DNA from: Cubamyces lactineus
Lineage: Eukaryota > Basidiomycota > Agaricomycetes > Polyporales > Polyporaceae
Assembly (NCBI GenBank): GCA_022376465.1
Contig: JACDTU010000005.1
Coordinates: forward strand, 1,538,001 to 1,602,000
Direction of reading: 5' to 3'
Length of the DNA stretch: 64,000 nucleotides
A program made the translations under genes and the position numbers. Positions 22,979-35,345 of this stretch are shown piece by piece (position 1 is the first letter of the stretch; each line of letters starts with the position of its first letter). The notes beneath the pieces are model-generated. The model searched no databases and was not told the origin of the DNA. It saw nothing but the letters and a program-made list of their open reading frames with translations.

Positions 22979-25176
22979 ATGTTCAAGAACGGACCCGAGT
23001 ACAACGAAAGGTGAGCACTCCCCGATGCATGCAGACCCTCTCCTCCCGCTGCCAGTCTCTGTCGGCGGGGCCGACGCCAAGCACATCGTCCGTTGCTGGG
23101 TGCTAATTCGCACCTTAGGCTCGCCCGCCCTTTCGTTCCGCCGACCATCACGCTGAAAGAGCTCCATGATGCCGTTCCCAAGCACCTTCTTCAAAAGGAC
23201 CCACTCCGGTCCACCGGCTACGTACTCCGCGACGTCTTCTTTTGCTTGCTCTTCTTTGCCTTCGGCGCCTCCATCGAGCGCCTGGTGTCCAGCTCCTTCG
23301 GTGGCTTCGTTCCCCTGTCAGCGCCGTGGCAAGTCTCCCTCGCGCGGACAACGTTGTGGTTGGTCTACTGGTGGTGGCAAGGCATCGCCTTCGCCTCGTT
23401 CTTCTGTATCGGTAAGCGATGTTCGCTGCTTCACACTTGACGGCGCTGATATAGATGCGTGGCGTTCGGGCAGCTCACGAAGTAGGTGTAGTCGTTTTGC
23501 CTCGAATTTGAGTTGTTGCAAGGCACCGAACACGATGGCTGACGTATTACCTCACAGCTTGGGCATGGGACGCTGTATCACTCTCGGTGGGCTAACAATA
23601 TCCTGGGGTTCCTCCTTGATACAGTACGTCAGCTTCTTCCTTCACACGGGCTCTCGCGAAGTCCTCATTTACGTGACAAATAGTTTGTGCTCGCCCCGTT
23701 CTTTGCATGGAAGGCTAGCCACAACGCACATCATGTAAGTATTTGTTCAGCACCCGGGTCGCCGCGATGACGCTGAGGGTGGCTCGCCATCACAGAAAGC
23801 TGTCAACTCCGTCGAACGCGATGAGAACTACGTACCGCATCTTCGGAGCCATTACAACCTTCCGCCCAAGGAGCGCGCATCCACTGCGGACTACGCCGAA
23901 GTTCTCGAGGAAACGCCACTATTTACGATGATTCGGATGTTTGTCATGCAAGCGATGTAAGTGTGGCGGGCTCGCGTGCGATTACTGTCACGGTGCTGAT
24001 TTCGTTTCCAGGGGCTGGTGGTTGTATCTGACGTGAGCATCGATAACGTTCTTCGTCATGTTCAATGGCTGATATGGGAGTATTAGGTGTAACAAGTTAG
24101 GCTCAAAAATGTACCCGAAAGGAACGAACCACTTTTCGCCATACTCCGCGCTGTTCAAGAAGGAACAGAGTAAGTACATTGCCTCTTTCGTTTGTATCAA
24201 AGCTCAGCCTCCGTAGGGATGGGAATCTTCATATCGGATGTCGGACTTATTGGCATGATGTCCTTATTGTACCTCTTTGCTCGATCGTTTGGCTGGAAGG
24301 CACTGGTGATGTACTACATCATTCCCTACATGGTACGCATTTCGTCTTCAGCAGTGAGATATGAAACTGACTCCGTACTCCTGTAGCTCTGTAATCATTG
24401 GTATGTTCCTCAATCCTCAACGATGACGGTACTCCGGAGTCTGACCCAGACCCTTCATTCGCCATAGGATCGGTAAGTTTGAGTGTCTTACACTGTCACG
24501 CGCGTAGCGCCCCCCCCTGAACACCTATTGCACAGTGATGATCACCTTCCTGCACCACTCTGACCCGACCATCCCGCACTATCGGAGAGAGGAATGGTCT
24601 TTCCTGAGAGGTGCGGCTGCAACCGTAGACCGCCCAACACTCGGCTGGATTGGCCGATTTTTCTTCCACAACGTGCGTCCCCATCATATGCCCCCCTCCA
24701 GTCACGTCTGGTTCGATGACACGATCTTTGACATCAGGTCGCGCACGACCACGTCGCACATCACTTCTTCTCTCACGTTCCGTTCTGTAAGCTCTTAAGC
24801 CTCGAATCCTCCATGACACTGTCAGTTATACTCACAGGTGTTCGGTTCAGATAATCAGCCTGCTGTTACGGAAGCCATCAGACGAGTTCTCGGAGAACAC
24901 TACAATTACGATTCCACAGTGCGTTCTATACGTCCTTCGTCTCTCCGATGCCGTGCTTTTTTAACGTTTACCTGACAGAATACGTTCTACGCGCTTTACC
25001 GTTCATTCACAGAGTGTGTCTTCATTGAAGATGAGGGTTCTATCGTGTTTTACAAGAACAAATGGGGAGATGCTGCACGGGTGGTCGCGGATGGTGCTGT
25101 TGCTGCGATCAAGGAGGCTCGGTGGAGACAAGAGAAGCAAGACGACTTGTCGGATACCGAGCCTGACTGCGAGTGA
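22979..25176 (+). CDS. Delta-12 fatty acid desaturase (oleate to linoleate)
   Basis: Predicted 433-aa ER membrane enzyme that introduces the second double bond into oleoyl chains, using electrons from cytochrome b5. I resolve 15 exons: 22979-23010, 23119-23411, 23474-23481, 23558-23623, 23684-23734, 23796-23956, 24012-24032, 24087-24169, 24217-24332, 24387-24400, 24468-24472, 24536-24672, 24738-24786, 24851-24918 and 24979-25176 (1302 nt in total). The three histidine boxes are AHELGHG (box 1, assembled from three exons including the 8-nt exon), HNAHH (box 2) and HDHVAHH (box 3). NHWIVMITFLHHSDP requires a 5-nt exon. YPKGTNHFSPYSALF and the C-terminal FYALYRSFTECVFIEDEG are typical. Box 1 has Leu where most relatives have Cys. 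It could differ in double-bond position, but the family is clear. Confidence 0.93.
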
Positions 25177-26024
25177 CGAATGCACGGCGGGGGGCGAGGT
25201 CTCGGTTGGCTGTGGCCAGGCTTGGATATTATTCATAGACGTTCCCATGTAAAATTATGCTTTGTACCATTAGTATAATGCACCGCTCATACTGGTTCCC
25301 CGCTTGTGCCAAGGGCATGTTGCGCCAGCATCCCGGCGTCGAGTTTTAGCACAGTCCAGCCATGGCAGCGTGGGCCGATATGACACTGCCACCGGACTCG
25401 GCTCGTGACGATGCCGCCGGGACGCGCTTGCCACAGCTTTCCGCTGACGGGACTCACCCTCTCCCTCCGCCTTGCGTCGGGCAGTCAGATGATGTCTGGC
25501 AACAATACACGCTGGCATGGGCCTCATATCTGTGTAAGGCTTCATGACAACGTCACTACACTTGCATGGCGTCTGAGGAACACATCTGACGTTCGAGATT
25601 GTCATGCGATGGACGGGCTGATGCTCCGTCTGAACGGAAAGGTGCGAACTGCGTCCTCTTCTTCGAAACGACTCCTCGATCACGAGCGCAGTTCATATTG
25701 CTCAGAATTCGTACGAACGGACCGCTTGACGGAGAACTTGCATCTTTGGATCTCCTACACCGTCACGCGGCGGAGGGCCAGCGGTTCTACCAGGGCGCTG
25801 CATGTGCTCTTGCGGTTCTCTGGACGTCACACTGCGAGGCATATCCACAATTCTCCCGGGTCTGAGTGAGGCCAAGAGTGCGTTGGCTGGCCCAATACCC
25901 ATGGCAAGCCTTTCGGACGGGCCGCTAGCACAGCGTATAAGTAGCTTGAGGATGCAACCATGCCAGTCTCTGGCGTTTTTCGCATCCGAACGTTTGCTCC
26001 GAGAGTAGTCGCCCATCTAGCAAG
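25177..26024. other. Intergenic region with GH51 promoter
   Basis: It lies between the desaturase stop and the GH51 start. ORFs here are short and featureless. The right end has the TATA-like element listed separately. Confidence 0.4.
25936..25941 (+). promoter_or_regulatory. TATA-like element of the GH51 gene
   Basis: TATAAG lies 89 bp before the start codon at 26025. Confidence 0.3.
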
Positions 26025-29000
26025 ATGAGAACTCACGTTCTTGGCACTGTATGGCTTGGACTCGTTGCAGCCCGATGTCTTGCTGTTACAGTGACAATCA
26101 ACAGAACGCCCAGCCATAGCGTTCCCTCCACCCTCTGTGCGTCCTGTGGCTGCTTCCTGATCGATTCACCTGACCTCTCGAGGCGACAGATGGGCAGATG
26201 TTCGAAGTGCGTTTCTATCTGGCCCAAATGTCTGGTGCATGCCTGATCGTGTTGCTCAACTGAACGACGATAGGATATCAATGTGAGCACGTCAAGGGAT
26301 ATCTCCAGGTTGACAAAGCACTGATGTCGTCTCCTCCGATGCCGTTGCGCAGCATGTGAGGGACAATCACCGCTTGGAAGGCTGTACAAACATGCTCATT
26401 GCCTCTTCTGTCGAGCATGTAGAGCGGGGATGGTGGGCTATATGCGGAAAGTACGATCACACCCGTCGCTGTCTTGGGTTCGGTTGACATTTGCCCGCCC
26501 TGCTAGTGTTGCAGAATAGGGCTTTCCAACAGGTCACTCCGAGTAAGACCTCCAACATGTACTTGCTCGGGACCTGACTGACCCGGGCTCGCGCGCATAG
26601 ACACGACCGCGGCCCTTGCCGCATGGCAGCCCATCAACAATGCAGAATTGACGGTCATTGCGGATACTCTGCCTGTTTCTGACGCTCTGCCCAATTCTCT
26701 CCAACTCTCCGTGCCAAGAACCAGAAGAGTGGGCTTCAGTAATGAAGGCTTCTGGGGTGAGTAACATCTCAGGTGGTCCGCGTTCTGGGATAGAAGCTCA
26801 TGACCCTGAAGGTATCAAGGTCGATTCGTCGTGGACTTACAAAGCCTCGCTTTTCTTCCGCTTCCCCGTGTCTTCTTCCTTCTCGGGCGCGCTCACCGTG
26901 GGATTGCAGACCAACGACGGCGAAATACTTGCACAAAACTTTACTCAGATTCATGGGACTACAACCAGATGGACGCAGGTCAACTTGGAACTCCACCCTA
27001 CCGCCTCTGCTTCCGACGTCAATAACAACTTCTTTGTGACGATTGACGGAGCGGCTGGCGCTAATCAGACCATCAACTTCGCCATGTTCTCGCTCTTCCC
27101 TCCCACGTTCAAGAACAGAGCGAATGGAATGCGCGTCGACATCGCCGAGGTCAGTTGGTTGTGCCTTCTCCACGCTAGATGCTGAGGATTGAACGATGAC
27201 CTGATGCCTGGGGTGATAGACACTGGCCGAGATGGGCCCGTCCTTTTTCCGCTTCCCAGGAGGAAATAATCTGGTATGTACCTATGTCGCGCTTATTGTG
27301 ACAGATGAAGGCTCACAAGCGTCTACACGTCTGTAGGAGGTTATTCTGGCATCCATCTCTCCTCAACAGTCAGAGAATGCTGAATGCTCTGCTCTAGGGT
27401 CAAACGACAGCGACACGGTGGCAATGGAATGCTACGGTCGGATCTCTGCTGGACCGGCCGGGCAGGGTTGGCGACTGGGGATATGTGAACACAGAGTGAG
27501 TGTCGCTTCTCACGATGAAGGGAAACAGTTCCTCAATGCAACACGTTGTACGCCGCGGACGCAGTGGTCTGGGTCTTCTCGAGTACCTGCAGTTCTTCGA
27601 AGACGCGGGAATGGAGCCTATCATGGCGGTCTGGGCAGGTTTGTACTTCCGCCACGGCGGTACCACCTGGGTCCGAGATTAACATCCGATGCAGGCTACT
27701 CGCTCGGAGGTACTAGTCTCGCTGAGAACCAGCTCGATCCTTACATCCAGCAGGCGAAGGACCAAGTTAGCTTCCTCCCGCGGTCCCCGGGACTGGTTTC
27801 GTCTCTGACGCTGTTTTGTGTTTCGTCAGATAAACTTTGTCATCGGGGACCCTGCGACTAGTGCACCCGGTATGTGATATCAGCGCGCCCTTACAGGCCT
27901 CTTGATGGACGGTGGCGGCTTTGCAGCGGAGCTTCGCGCTTCTCTAGGACACCCCGAGCCTTTCAAGCTCCGTTTCGTTGAAGTTGGGAATGAGGTATGA
28001 CAGCCAAGGAGCGATCCGCAAAGTAGCGATATGCTGAGGATGCTCAAACTCTCATAGGATTTCTTCGCCGCGAACACGTGAGCGCTGCGTTGTTATACTT
28101 GGCGGCTTCATTAAGTTCGAGCCATAGATATACGTACCGCTGGCACGACTTTGTTTCAGCCCTCCAGACTGAGTTCCCGCAGATCAGTACGTTCCGCTCG
28201 GATAGGCTCTTGCACATGATACTGACGCCAGCCTGTAGGGTTCATTGCGACCTCCGACGCATGGGATCCCATCTTGTCCCCTGTGCCTCAGTCGTACGAC
28301 GTGCACGTCTATCAAACCCCGAGTGAGCCTGTTCACTTGTATTGCCCCCGTATCATGGTCCGAATATTGGTGTCAGCCTGGTTCTACCAGAACGCGTTCT
28401 ACTACGATGACTTTGAGGTGCGGAGCATGCCGATTGAAATGGGTATCTTCGAGAATACGTTTTGACGTTGCTTCTAGCGCAACGGCACCACCTACTTCGA
28501 GGTATGTCCGTGGAGATAGTACTGCGCCTCGTGCCCGCTGCTCATGCGGGCCACAGGGTGAGTATGCTGCGATCTCAACAAACCCAAACGATATCTTTGG
28601 CACGCCCGCCGACGGCCGTCTGCCCTTCCCTACCGTGCAAAGTAAGTTCTGTAGTCTCTCAGGACCCTGGGCGTGTTGCATAAACATATCTTGCAGGTGC
28701 CTCGGGCGAAGCGGCGTTCATGACAGGTTTGGAGCGAAACAGCGACATCGTGTTTGCTGCGTCCTATGCACCCTTGTTACAGGTGAGACTTAGTCTTGGC
28801 GCCGCAGAGAATACCCATGGCTGACGCAACAATAGCACGTAAATTCGACGCAATGGGTGCGGGCACATCGCACACTCCTCGTCTGAGAGCGTCACTGATT
28901 GCTTCCATCAGACGCCTGACTTGGTCTCCTTTGAGTTCGTCTTGGGCAATGTCTTCCCACTCCCAAGGGTCTGACTGTGTGTATGCGCAGCGCTGGTTCC

Positions 29001-29494
29001 GTCATCAAGTCGACGAGCTTCTATGCTCAGAAAGTGAGCATAGCATCCGGGCCCGTCTGCACGGTCCACTGAATAGACTGGGCGCGTGCGATAGCTATTC
29101 TCCCTCAACAGAGGCGACCAGTACTTGCCCAGCACGCTTCCAACCCGAGGCGACACGCTGCACTGGAGCGTCACCCGGGCGTCGAGTTCAGGCCAGACTT
29201 TCATAAAGGCGAGTTACCACCGTCTCGGTAGCGAGAAAGAAAATAATGGATCCCTACCTATAGGTTGCGAACGCGGGTAGCTCCGCCGAAAGCATAACAT
29301 TCCAACTAACGCAGTTCGGCACGGTATCTGGCTCTGGAACGCTGCAACTTCTCACTGGGTCCGAAACCGCGAGCAACACCCCGGAGGCACCGGAGACAGT
29401 CGTCCCGAAGACAAGCACCATCAGAACCGGCAAGACGTTCACGTACAACGCTCCCGCGTTCAGCGTCAGCGTCATCACCGTCACGACACACTGA
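26025..29494 (+). CDS. Secreted GH51 alpha-L-arabinofuranosidase
   Basis: Predicted 655-aa secreted enzyme that removes arabinofuranosyl side chains from plant arabinoxylan and arabinan. The first 20 residues (MRTHVLGTVWLGLVAARCLA) are a signal peptide. I resolve 27 exons totalling 1968 nt. Family motifs in order: YGQMFEDINHSGDGGLYAEM, LQNRAFQ, FFRFPGGNNLEGQT, WQWNATVG, RPGRVGDWGYVNTDGLGLLEY, EPIMAVWAGYSLGG, RFVEVGNEDFF with the acid/base Glu (about residue 379), VHVYQTP, TYFEGEYAA with the likely nucleophile Glu, TPDLVSFDAGSVIKSTSFYAQ, and the C-terminal beta domain. The His of EDINH and the Glu of NNLEG are each encoded only by a candidate 3-nt exon (26353-26355 and 27337-27339). The last intron (29209-29263) starts with GC. 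Several donors are GTT rather than GTR. Confidence 0.92.
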
Positions 29495-29679
29495 GCACAT
29501 GGATGTGACGCGTCGGAGTTCCACCAGTGGACGAAAGCCAAGCAACCGATTTCGAACGGTCGAGATGATCATGCAACAGATGCCGCAAATCGACAGGTGA
29601 ATGTACGTGAATTAGGCGAGGTGTGGGAGCATTAGCTGTGTGTACGTATTGTCTAGCAGCTTGTAGCCGCGCGGAGGAT

Positions 29680-32600
29680 CTACTGTAATTTTGTGAGGTC
29701 GATTTCGAGCGGGTCCTCCTCTCCCAGCTCGTCGAAAGCGTGCTGGATCGCAGGCAGGTACATGTTGAGCTTCCACATATCGCCCAGGCGAATGCGCGAG
29801 TAGTCGAACGCGAGTCCAATGAGCGGCCAGTCGGACTCTTCTCCGTCGCCTTGTCTCGGCGGCATCCCAGGGTACCGCGCGGAGAAGTGCGTGAGCAGCA
29901 GTTTCTGCGCACCCATTCTAGATCGAGATGACGAAGACGAGCCGGCATCAGCATACGGTCCGAGTCCGACAACGCGGAAGGGGAAACGGGAGATGTCGTT
30001 GACGTGAACGTGAACGTAGACACTCACCGCCTGCCGATGTCAATCGCTTGCGCCGACGTACTGTGGGCCTTCTCACGCGCGATCTGCTCTTCCTCCGGGC
30101 TCATGCTTGATTCGTGGATTAGGAGTGTTGCGCCGCGACCAACTTTGACCAGGTTCTCCGTCGGCATCGTGTCCGCAGAAAAGCTAGACCGCGATAAGTC
30201 GACAAGGGAGCGGAGATCAGCATCGTAGCAAGTGGGCACCGAGCGCCGTCGCCGTCAGCCCCGCTCTCGTTCCGCGAAGCTTCTGCCGCGACGTGTACGA
30301 GAAGGAAGGGAGGAACTTACGCAATACTCCAGCCGTCCGCATGATGGATGACACAACCGTAGCAGCGGACGCGATGCGCGACATCGACAGTGGTGAAGCT
30401 TTGCAACCCGAGAGCGCGGCACATGGCGTGTGCATTTTGCCGTGCGCTGCGACCATCCGAGCCGAGTATGGACGCAAGGAAAGAACGTAAGTAATCTACG
30501 CGTAGATAGGGAGAAACCGCCAGAACACCGGCGAAAGTGAATATACGCACTTCTCAAATTCCATGAAAGGCTCATCGGACATGGTATTGCGACCATAAGG
30601 CCGCGGAGAACGCCAGTTAAGCGCATCAGAGAGGATCATGACGACACCGTTGCCAGTGGGGTCGGCAAGTCCCAGGTCCTCGAGTTCCTGCCGCTCGACA
30701 AGGTACATGAGATGCGGCCGTTGACCGACGACGTAGAGCGGTTCCGAGGGAGGCGGATTCATCTAATGTGCACCAAAATCGGCGCGTCTGAGTTCGAAAA
30801 GAAGCGTACACGAATGAGGGCGCAGCAACACGCACCTGAGCTCGCATTTGTAGGATCTTCGACACGCCCATGTGATGGTCGCCGTGCATATGGCTGAGGA
30901 AAATGCACTTTAAGTCGCGTAAGACGTCCCACACGCCGCTCGTCCGCGCAGGGTCGTCGCCGAATGTCCGCGCGAGTTGGCCCCAGGTGCCTTCGCCACA
31001 GTCTAGGAGAATACTACCGTGGCCGGGGATCTGGATGAGCGTGCCAGAGACTGACGGCAAAGCAATCTATCAGCACTGTGGCACTCAAGGATTTACGTGG
31101 GAACAGGCGGCGACGTACCGTTGCGAGTAGGAGTCGGCACGGCACTCCCCGTACCAAGCGGGGTGACCACAATGTCATCTCCCGGCTGTTCTGCTGGGCT
31201 CCCGCGGCCGGCGCGCTCGCTGACTTGTACTTTCACCTCTGCGAACCTCTCCTTGACAAGGTCGGACAGCTCTGGGAGAGCCCCCGTCTCCGCCAGGGTA
31301 TTGAACTCGTCCTCTTTTGCCTTGAAATCTTGCATCGGTGGTTTCGGCGGACGGACATGGACGATGAGGTCGCGATGCGCCAACGTCGCCTTCGCAGGCA
31401 GTCCTGTCACAGCTGAAAAGATGTCACATCTATATTCGTCCACCAACAGTTGTGTAGGCACATACATGAGAAATCGCGTGCTGGAGTCATTGAGTACTTG
31501 GGAATCGGGAACATGTCGGCATCGAGTTGATGCAGCTTGGCCTGTGCAATAGCTGACCTTCCGAATGTGATCTTATTTGCCGTGTGTTCTCTAGAGGAGA
31601 TGATGTGCTGCAATGTAGATGAGCACCGATCCATGTGTCGACAATCCTGCCCTATACGTACATGCGTCTCGTCCGAGAACCCGTTCATGAAGTCCTTGTA
31701 CCGCTCGTCCTCCAGGACACCCTCGCCACATAGGTGGAATACAGCATGCACAGGATGCTCGACTCGCATTGTTTCAGACTTCGTGCGGTATCGAGAAAAG
31801 AACGGCGATTCTTCGAACGAGGCCACTAGGGAAGGTATATGCGCCGGCGTTGGCACGTCTAAGATGAGGACCGACTGTTATAGCGTTAGTCTCAGGTAGC
31901 AGTAGCATTTGAAAGGTACGCTGACTGTTACCTACCTGTGCTATCTCTGAGGGGCCGACGCAATCTTCAGGCCGCACAGTTCGCATGATCTTTCCGCCCT
32001 GGCCATCGTCAACCTCGAACGTGACCGTCTCACCCGCGGTGAGTTGACCCCGAATCGGCCCTTTCGGTAAGCCCAGTGCCTGTGCTTTCTTGGCGTCGAA
32101 CTTGCCTCTTACACTGGGACCCACAAGTAAATACGCCAGCGTTGGCAGGACAGATGGTATATTCGCGTCGCCTTCAGCAAGAGGGGGTAGGCGTCGCAAG
32201 CGCGTCTCATGGTGCACTGATTGCACATGTATACGGGGCTGTGACGGTTCCCCTTCTGGACCGTGTGCAGTGGTGACCTTCTTGCCCCGGACTTGTGCAA
32301 GTCGCGCCTTCTCTGCCTTCGAGTGCGCGGGGTCGAGTGGGACCGGCTCCTGCATTGGGAACATATCCTGCAACATGAGCTTCCGCCACTCTTGTGCTTC
32401 CTCTCCTGAAAGCGAGCGCGGTTCAAATTGGGGTGAACGCGAGCGCGTTACGAGGGTTCTGGGCACGGGCGATGCAGTGTCAAACATGTGGTCTGTGATT
32501 GGAGGTGTGCGACGTTTCGAAGAGACTGGAGGGGATGGCGTGCGTTTCCTCTTGAGCGGACGGTCCACTGACTCTTGTGTGGGCTCCGCGTCCATGTCAT

Positions 32601-33225
32601 CGGGTTGTCCGTCAGTTTCTGTAAGGGCGGGATATACGGGTATGGCGTAGACCGTGAGCAAATCGTCTTTGAAAATGGGCTGTGGGGGCTTGTCCCCTTC
32701 CTGGATAGATTGCACGGGTGCGGAAGGTGCTTCAACCGCTTTTACGGCCATTGTAGATCTATATTGAAATGAGCAATATTGGGCGCTTCAAGCGGTATGT
32801 TTGCTGTACCTATAGGTATACCCGCGCATTGTAGCCAAGTAATGCATGAGACCATACGGACCGACAATATCCACCTTCGAGACCGCCGCATCGGCGCATA
32901 GCATCAAAAGACCTATGATCGGATTGCCTCAGCATTTATTCTGGTGCATACAATAACAACATTCGACATAAAGTCTCAAGCTTCAAGAACCCAATACATA
33001 GACGCAGGCGGACCACATACCTGATACACCACCACATCTATGTGTTCCCGCCGCGGTCAAGAACAACGCCTTCGTTTTCCGAAACGAATGGTGGCTAGAA
33101 AGCCAAGAGCGCCCTACGGCCTCACTCGCATTGAACACATACTTTGCTGTGCCAAAGTCGACGAGGAGCGTCGAGTCGGTGTCCGAGGTCGTTTCAGAGA
33201 GGACGGAGACGTTCCAAGCGTGCAT
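29680..33225 (-). CDS. tRNase Z, long form (tRNA 3' endonuclease, ELAC2-like)
   Basis: Zinc-dependent endonuclease that cuts the 3' trailer from pre-tRNAs in nucleus and mitochondria. The start is at 33225 and the stop at 29682-29680, with about eleven exons. The N-terminal half has LLVDFGTAKYVFNASE, FLTAAGTHRCGGVSGLLM and VDIVGPYGL, the inactive metallo-beta-lactamase half of long forms. A disordered insert follows (about residues 110-290). The catalytic half has PLGTGSAVPTPTRNVSGTL, LLDCGEG, the zinc motif FLSHMHGDHHMG, SADTMPTENL, LLIHESSM and LLTHFSARYP. Two motifs deviate: the PxKxRN loop reads PTPTRN and the SGDT motif reads SADT. The ORF start at 32751 (MAVK) is internal, because YRSTMAVK joins an upstream exon (32912-32810). 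One intron (near 30496-30548) seems to use a GC donor. Confidence 0.9.
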
Positions 33226-35345
33226 CACAAGCGTGGTCTTCGCTGGCTCAGAGCTGGAGGTAATTGCGCGAGTTGTGCGAGGCAGTGAAAGACGACGAGC
33301 AGGAAGGCCTAGGACTTTGCAGGAGGGGAGCTGAAGGGTACGACTGGCCCTATGACATATCCAAGCCACGTTTGAGAGAGACAGCGTGAACTAGATTCCA
33401 GGGGGCACAACTTGCAACACGTCCAAGGGCCCAACCAACGTAGACCCAGAAACACGACGACAAGTATTAGAAAGTAATAGGACCTCCGCAGTTCAGCTTC
33501 AAAGTCCAGCAAGAGTATGAGCAGCCTCGAAATCCTTGTGGGCGCTTCACTCTCCTCCACCGATCGACGAAATATTGGATCTCGCGGCAAACGCCGGGCA
33601 ACCATGTATGGCAATTGTATACGTTGTAAGCATTATCGCCCCGCATTTTGTGAATGTCTCCGAACACCCATATATAATCAAAAGCATTCAGTCGTTCTAC
33701 AGCACGAGTTGTATACCTGGTCATTCACATTTTCATCAAACTCCCCCAAAAGCCGCCGCGGCCGTATTCACGGGCGTTTATGGTCTGATTAGCATAAGCG
33801 CTGGAGCGACTCTGCCACCGACTGGCTTCGACAAACTTCAATCCGGACTCAAAGCTCCTACATCATTACGACCTCCTTTCCCTCTTTGTACCATCTTGCT
33901 GTACAGGGAATTGCTGCTGCATGCGGATGGCACTACCTACTTAGCCCATCAAACGACAGCAAGCCTGCGTTGGTGTACCCAATAAGGGTACAGTACTACT
34001 ACTATAAGCAATATACCGCAGTACTACGGCCCATCAGTAACACAACGCTGTACGCGGAAGACTCGTGTACGCTGACGCCCTGGCGGATTGAGAAGTCACC
34101 ATGTGAGTGCAAGGTTGCCATACAACGGACCGCGTAAAGCACGAGTGTTCACCTAGAGCTAGTATTCTGGATGAACTTAGCGACACGGTCTCATGCGTTC
34201 ATACTCGCGGCGCTCACCTCGGGGTCGTCGGAGGAGCAGTAATCCCCTGACTATCCTCGCTTCACCCATATTGTGTACCTGAGGACTTGCGAATATAGAT
34301 TTGCTGACATATACAACCTGCCGGCGGAAGAGCCAAACGTCGATGGGCCGTTTCACGGTGCACACTTCGACCACCTGCGGAAACCTATTCTTCTGTACCG
34401 CATGTAGCCCCATAGATGCTATGTCCGCAGGCAATTGCACAGGCAATAGCGGGACGTTTTGCATTCCCCGCAGGGTGAATCCGTGGTCTGCGGATGATAT
34501 TGCTGAGTACCTCGCTGCGCGCCAACTGTTTCCTCGGGGCCACGATGTCAATCGACGCAACACCACCGACGCCGTTTTCCTCAAATTCATACTGTGTGTA
34601 CCTTTTCGTCGAATGATGACATACATGCTGACCGATGCCGCCATCTGTAGGGGCGATGACGAGTGACTCTCATAGAGGGGATGCGCGGTATATGGAGGGG
34701 CGACAAACCGTGAGCTGGGAAGGTCTGCTGATGTGTACTAATCGTCCCGTGAGTCTGTGGATCTTCAAGCTGTGCTATGGATCGCTTATACTGCATAACC
34801 ATATTCCGCGCTAGCTGCGCAGTTGTTGCAGATGTCTGCCCCGATGCGTGCGGAGAGGGGCGGTGGCAAGCTCTCACGCGGCCGGAGACTTCGCAGCTCG
34901 CCACTGAGAGGCACGAATCCTTGATTGGCCACTAGCTGTACACGCGCGCCGTGCCCCCCAACACGATACGCTCGGATGGCGACTGGCGACTGTGCAAGGC
35001 GCTACATAGTCTCCTGCGATCGGAGGCACCCTTCGCGCCGCAGGAGAACGCGGTAGATCAACGATAGGCGCCAACCAAGGACACCGGGAAGTCTTCGTGA
35101 GGCCGCTTCAATATTTCCCAATGAGTCCGTGTCGACAATTCACACATTCAACAACATACCGCAGTTGGCCATGATTGCCGCTTACACTCGCCCAGGGCTA
35201 GCGTTGCCGCCGCAACGACGTATATAAGTTGCAGGAGCGAGTCAACCAGAACATCGGCAGCACTCTCCATCTTTTTTCTTTCTCTTCTTCTGTCTACAGC
35301 ACTTTTCTTTTGCGCTTTACGACTTCTCACGTTCATTCTCTGCAA
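33226..35345. other. Intergenic region, about 2.1 kb
   Basis: Both flanking genes point away from it, so it holds two promoters. ORFs such as 33536-33985 show no domain or supporting splice pattern. No repeat was recognised. Confidence 0.45.
35221..35228 (+). promoter_or_regulatory. TATA box of the RTA1-like gene
   Basis: TATATAAG lies 118 bp before the start codon at 35346. A pyrimidine-rich TTTTTTCTTTCTCTTCTTCTG stretch sits between them, as in many fungal core promoters. Confidence 0.45.

Noticed and set aside
32749..32751. MAVKAVEAP as the start of tRNase Z
   Set aside because: Upstream exons encode the rest of the N-terminal half domain and join in phase, so this Met is internal.
33536..33985. 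149-codon plus ORF with hydrophobic stretches
   Set aside because: I considered a membrane protein fragment, but no family pattern or joinable exon was found.
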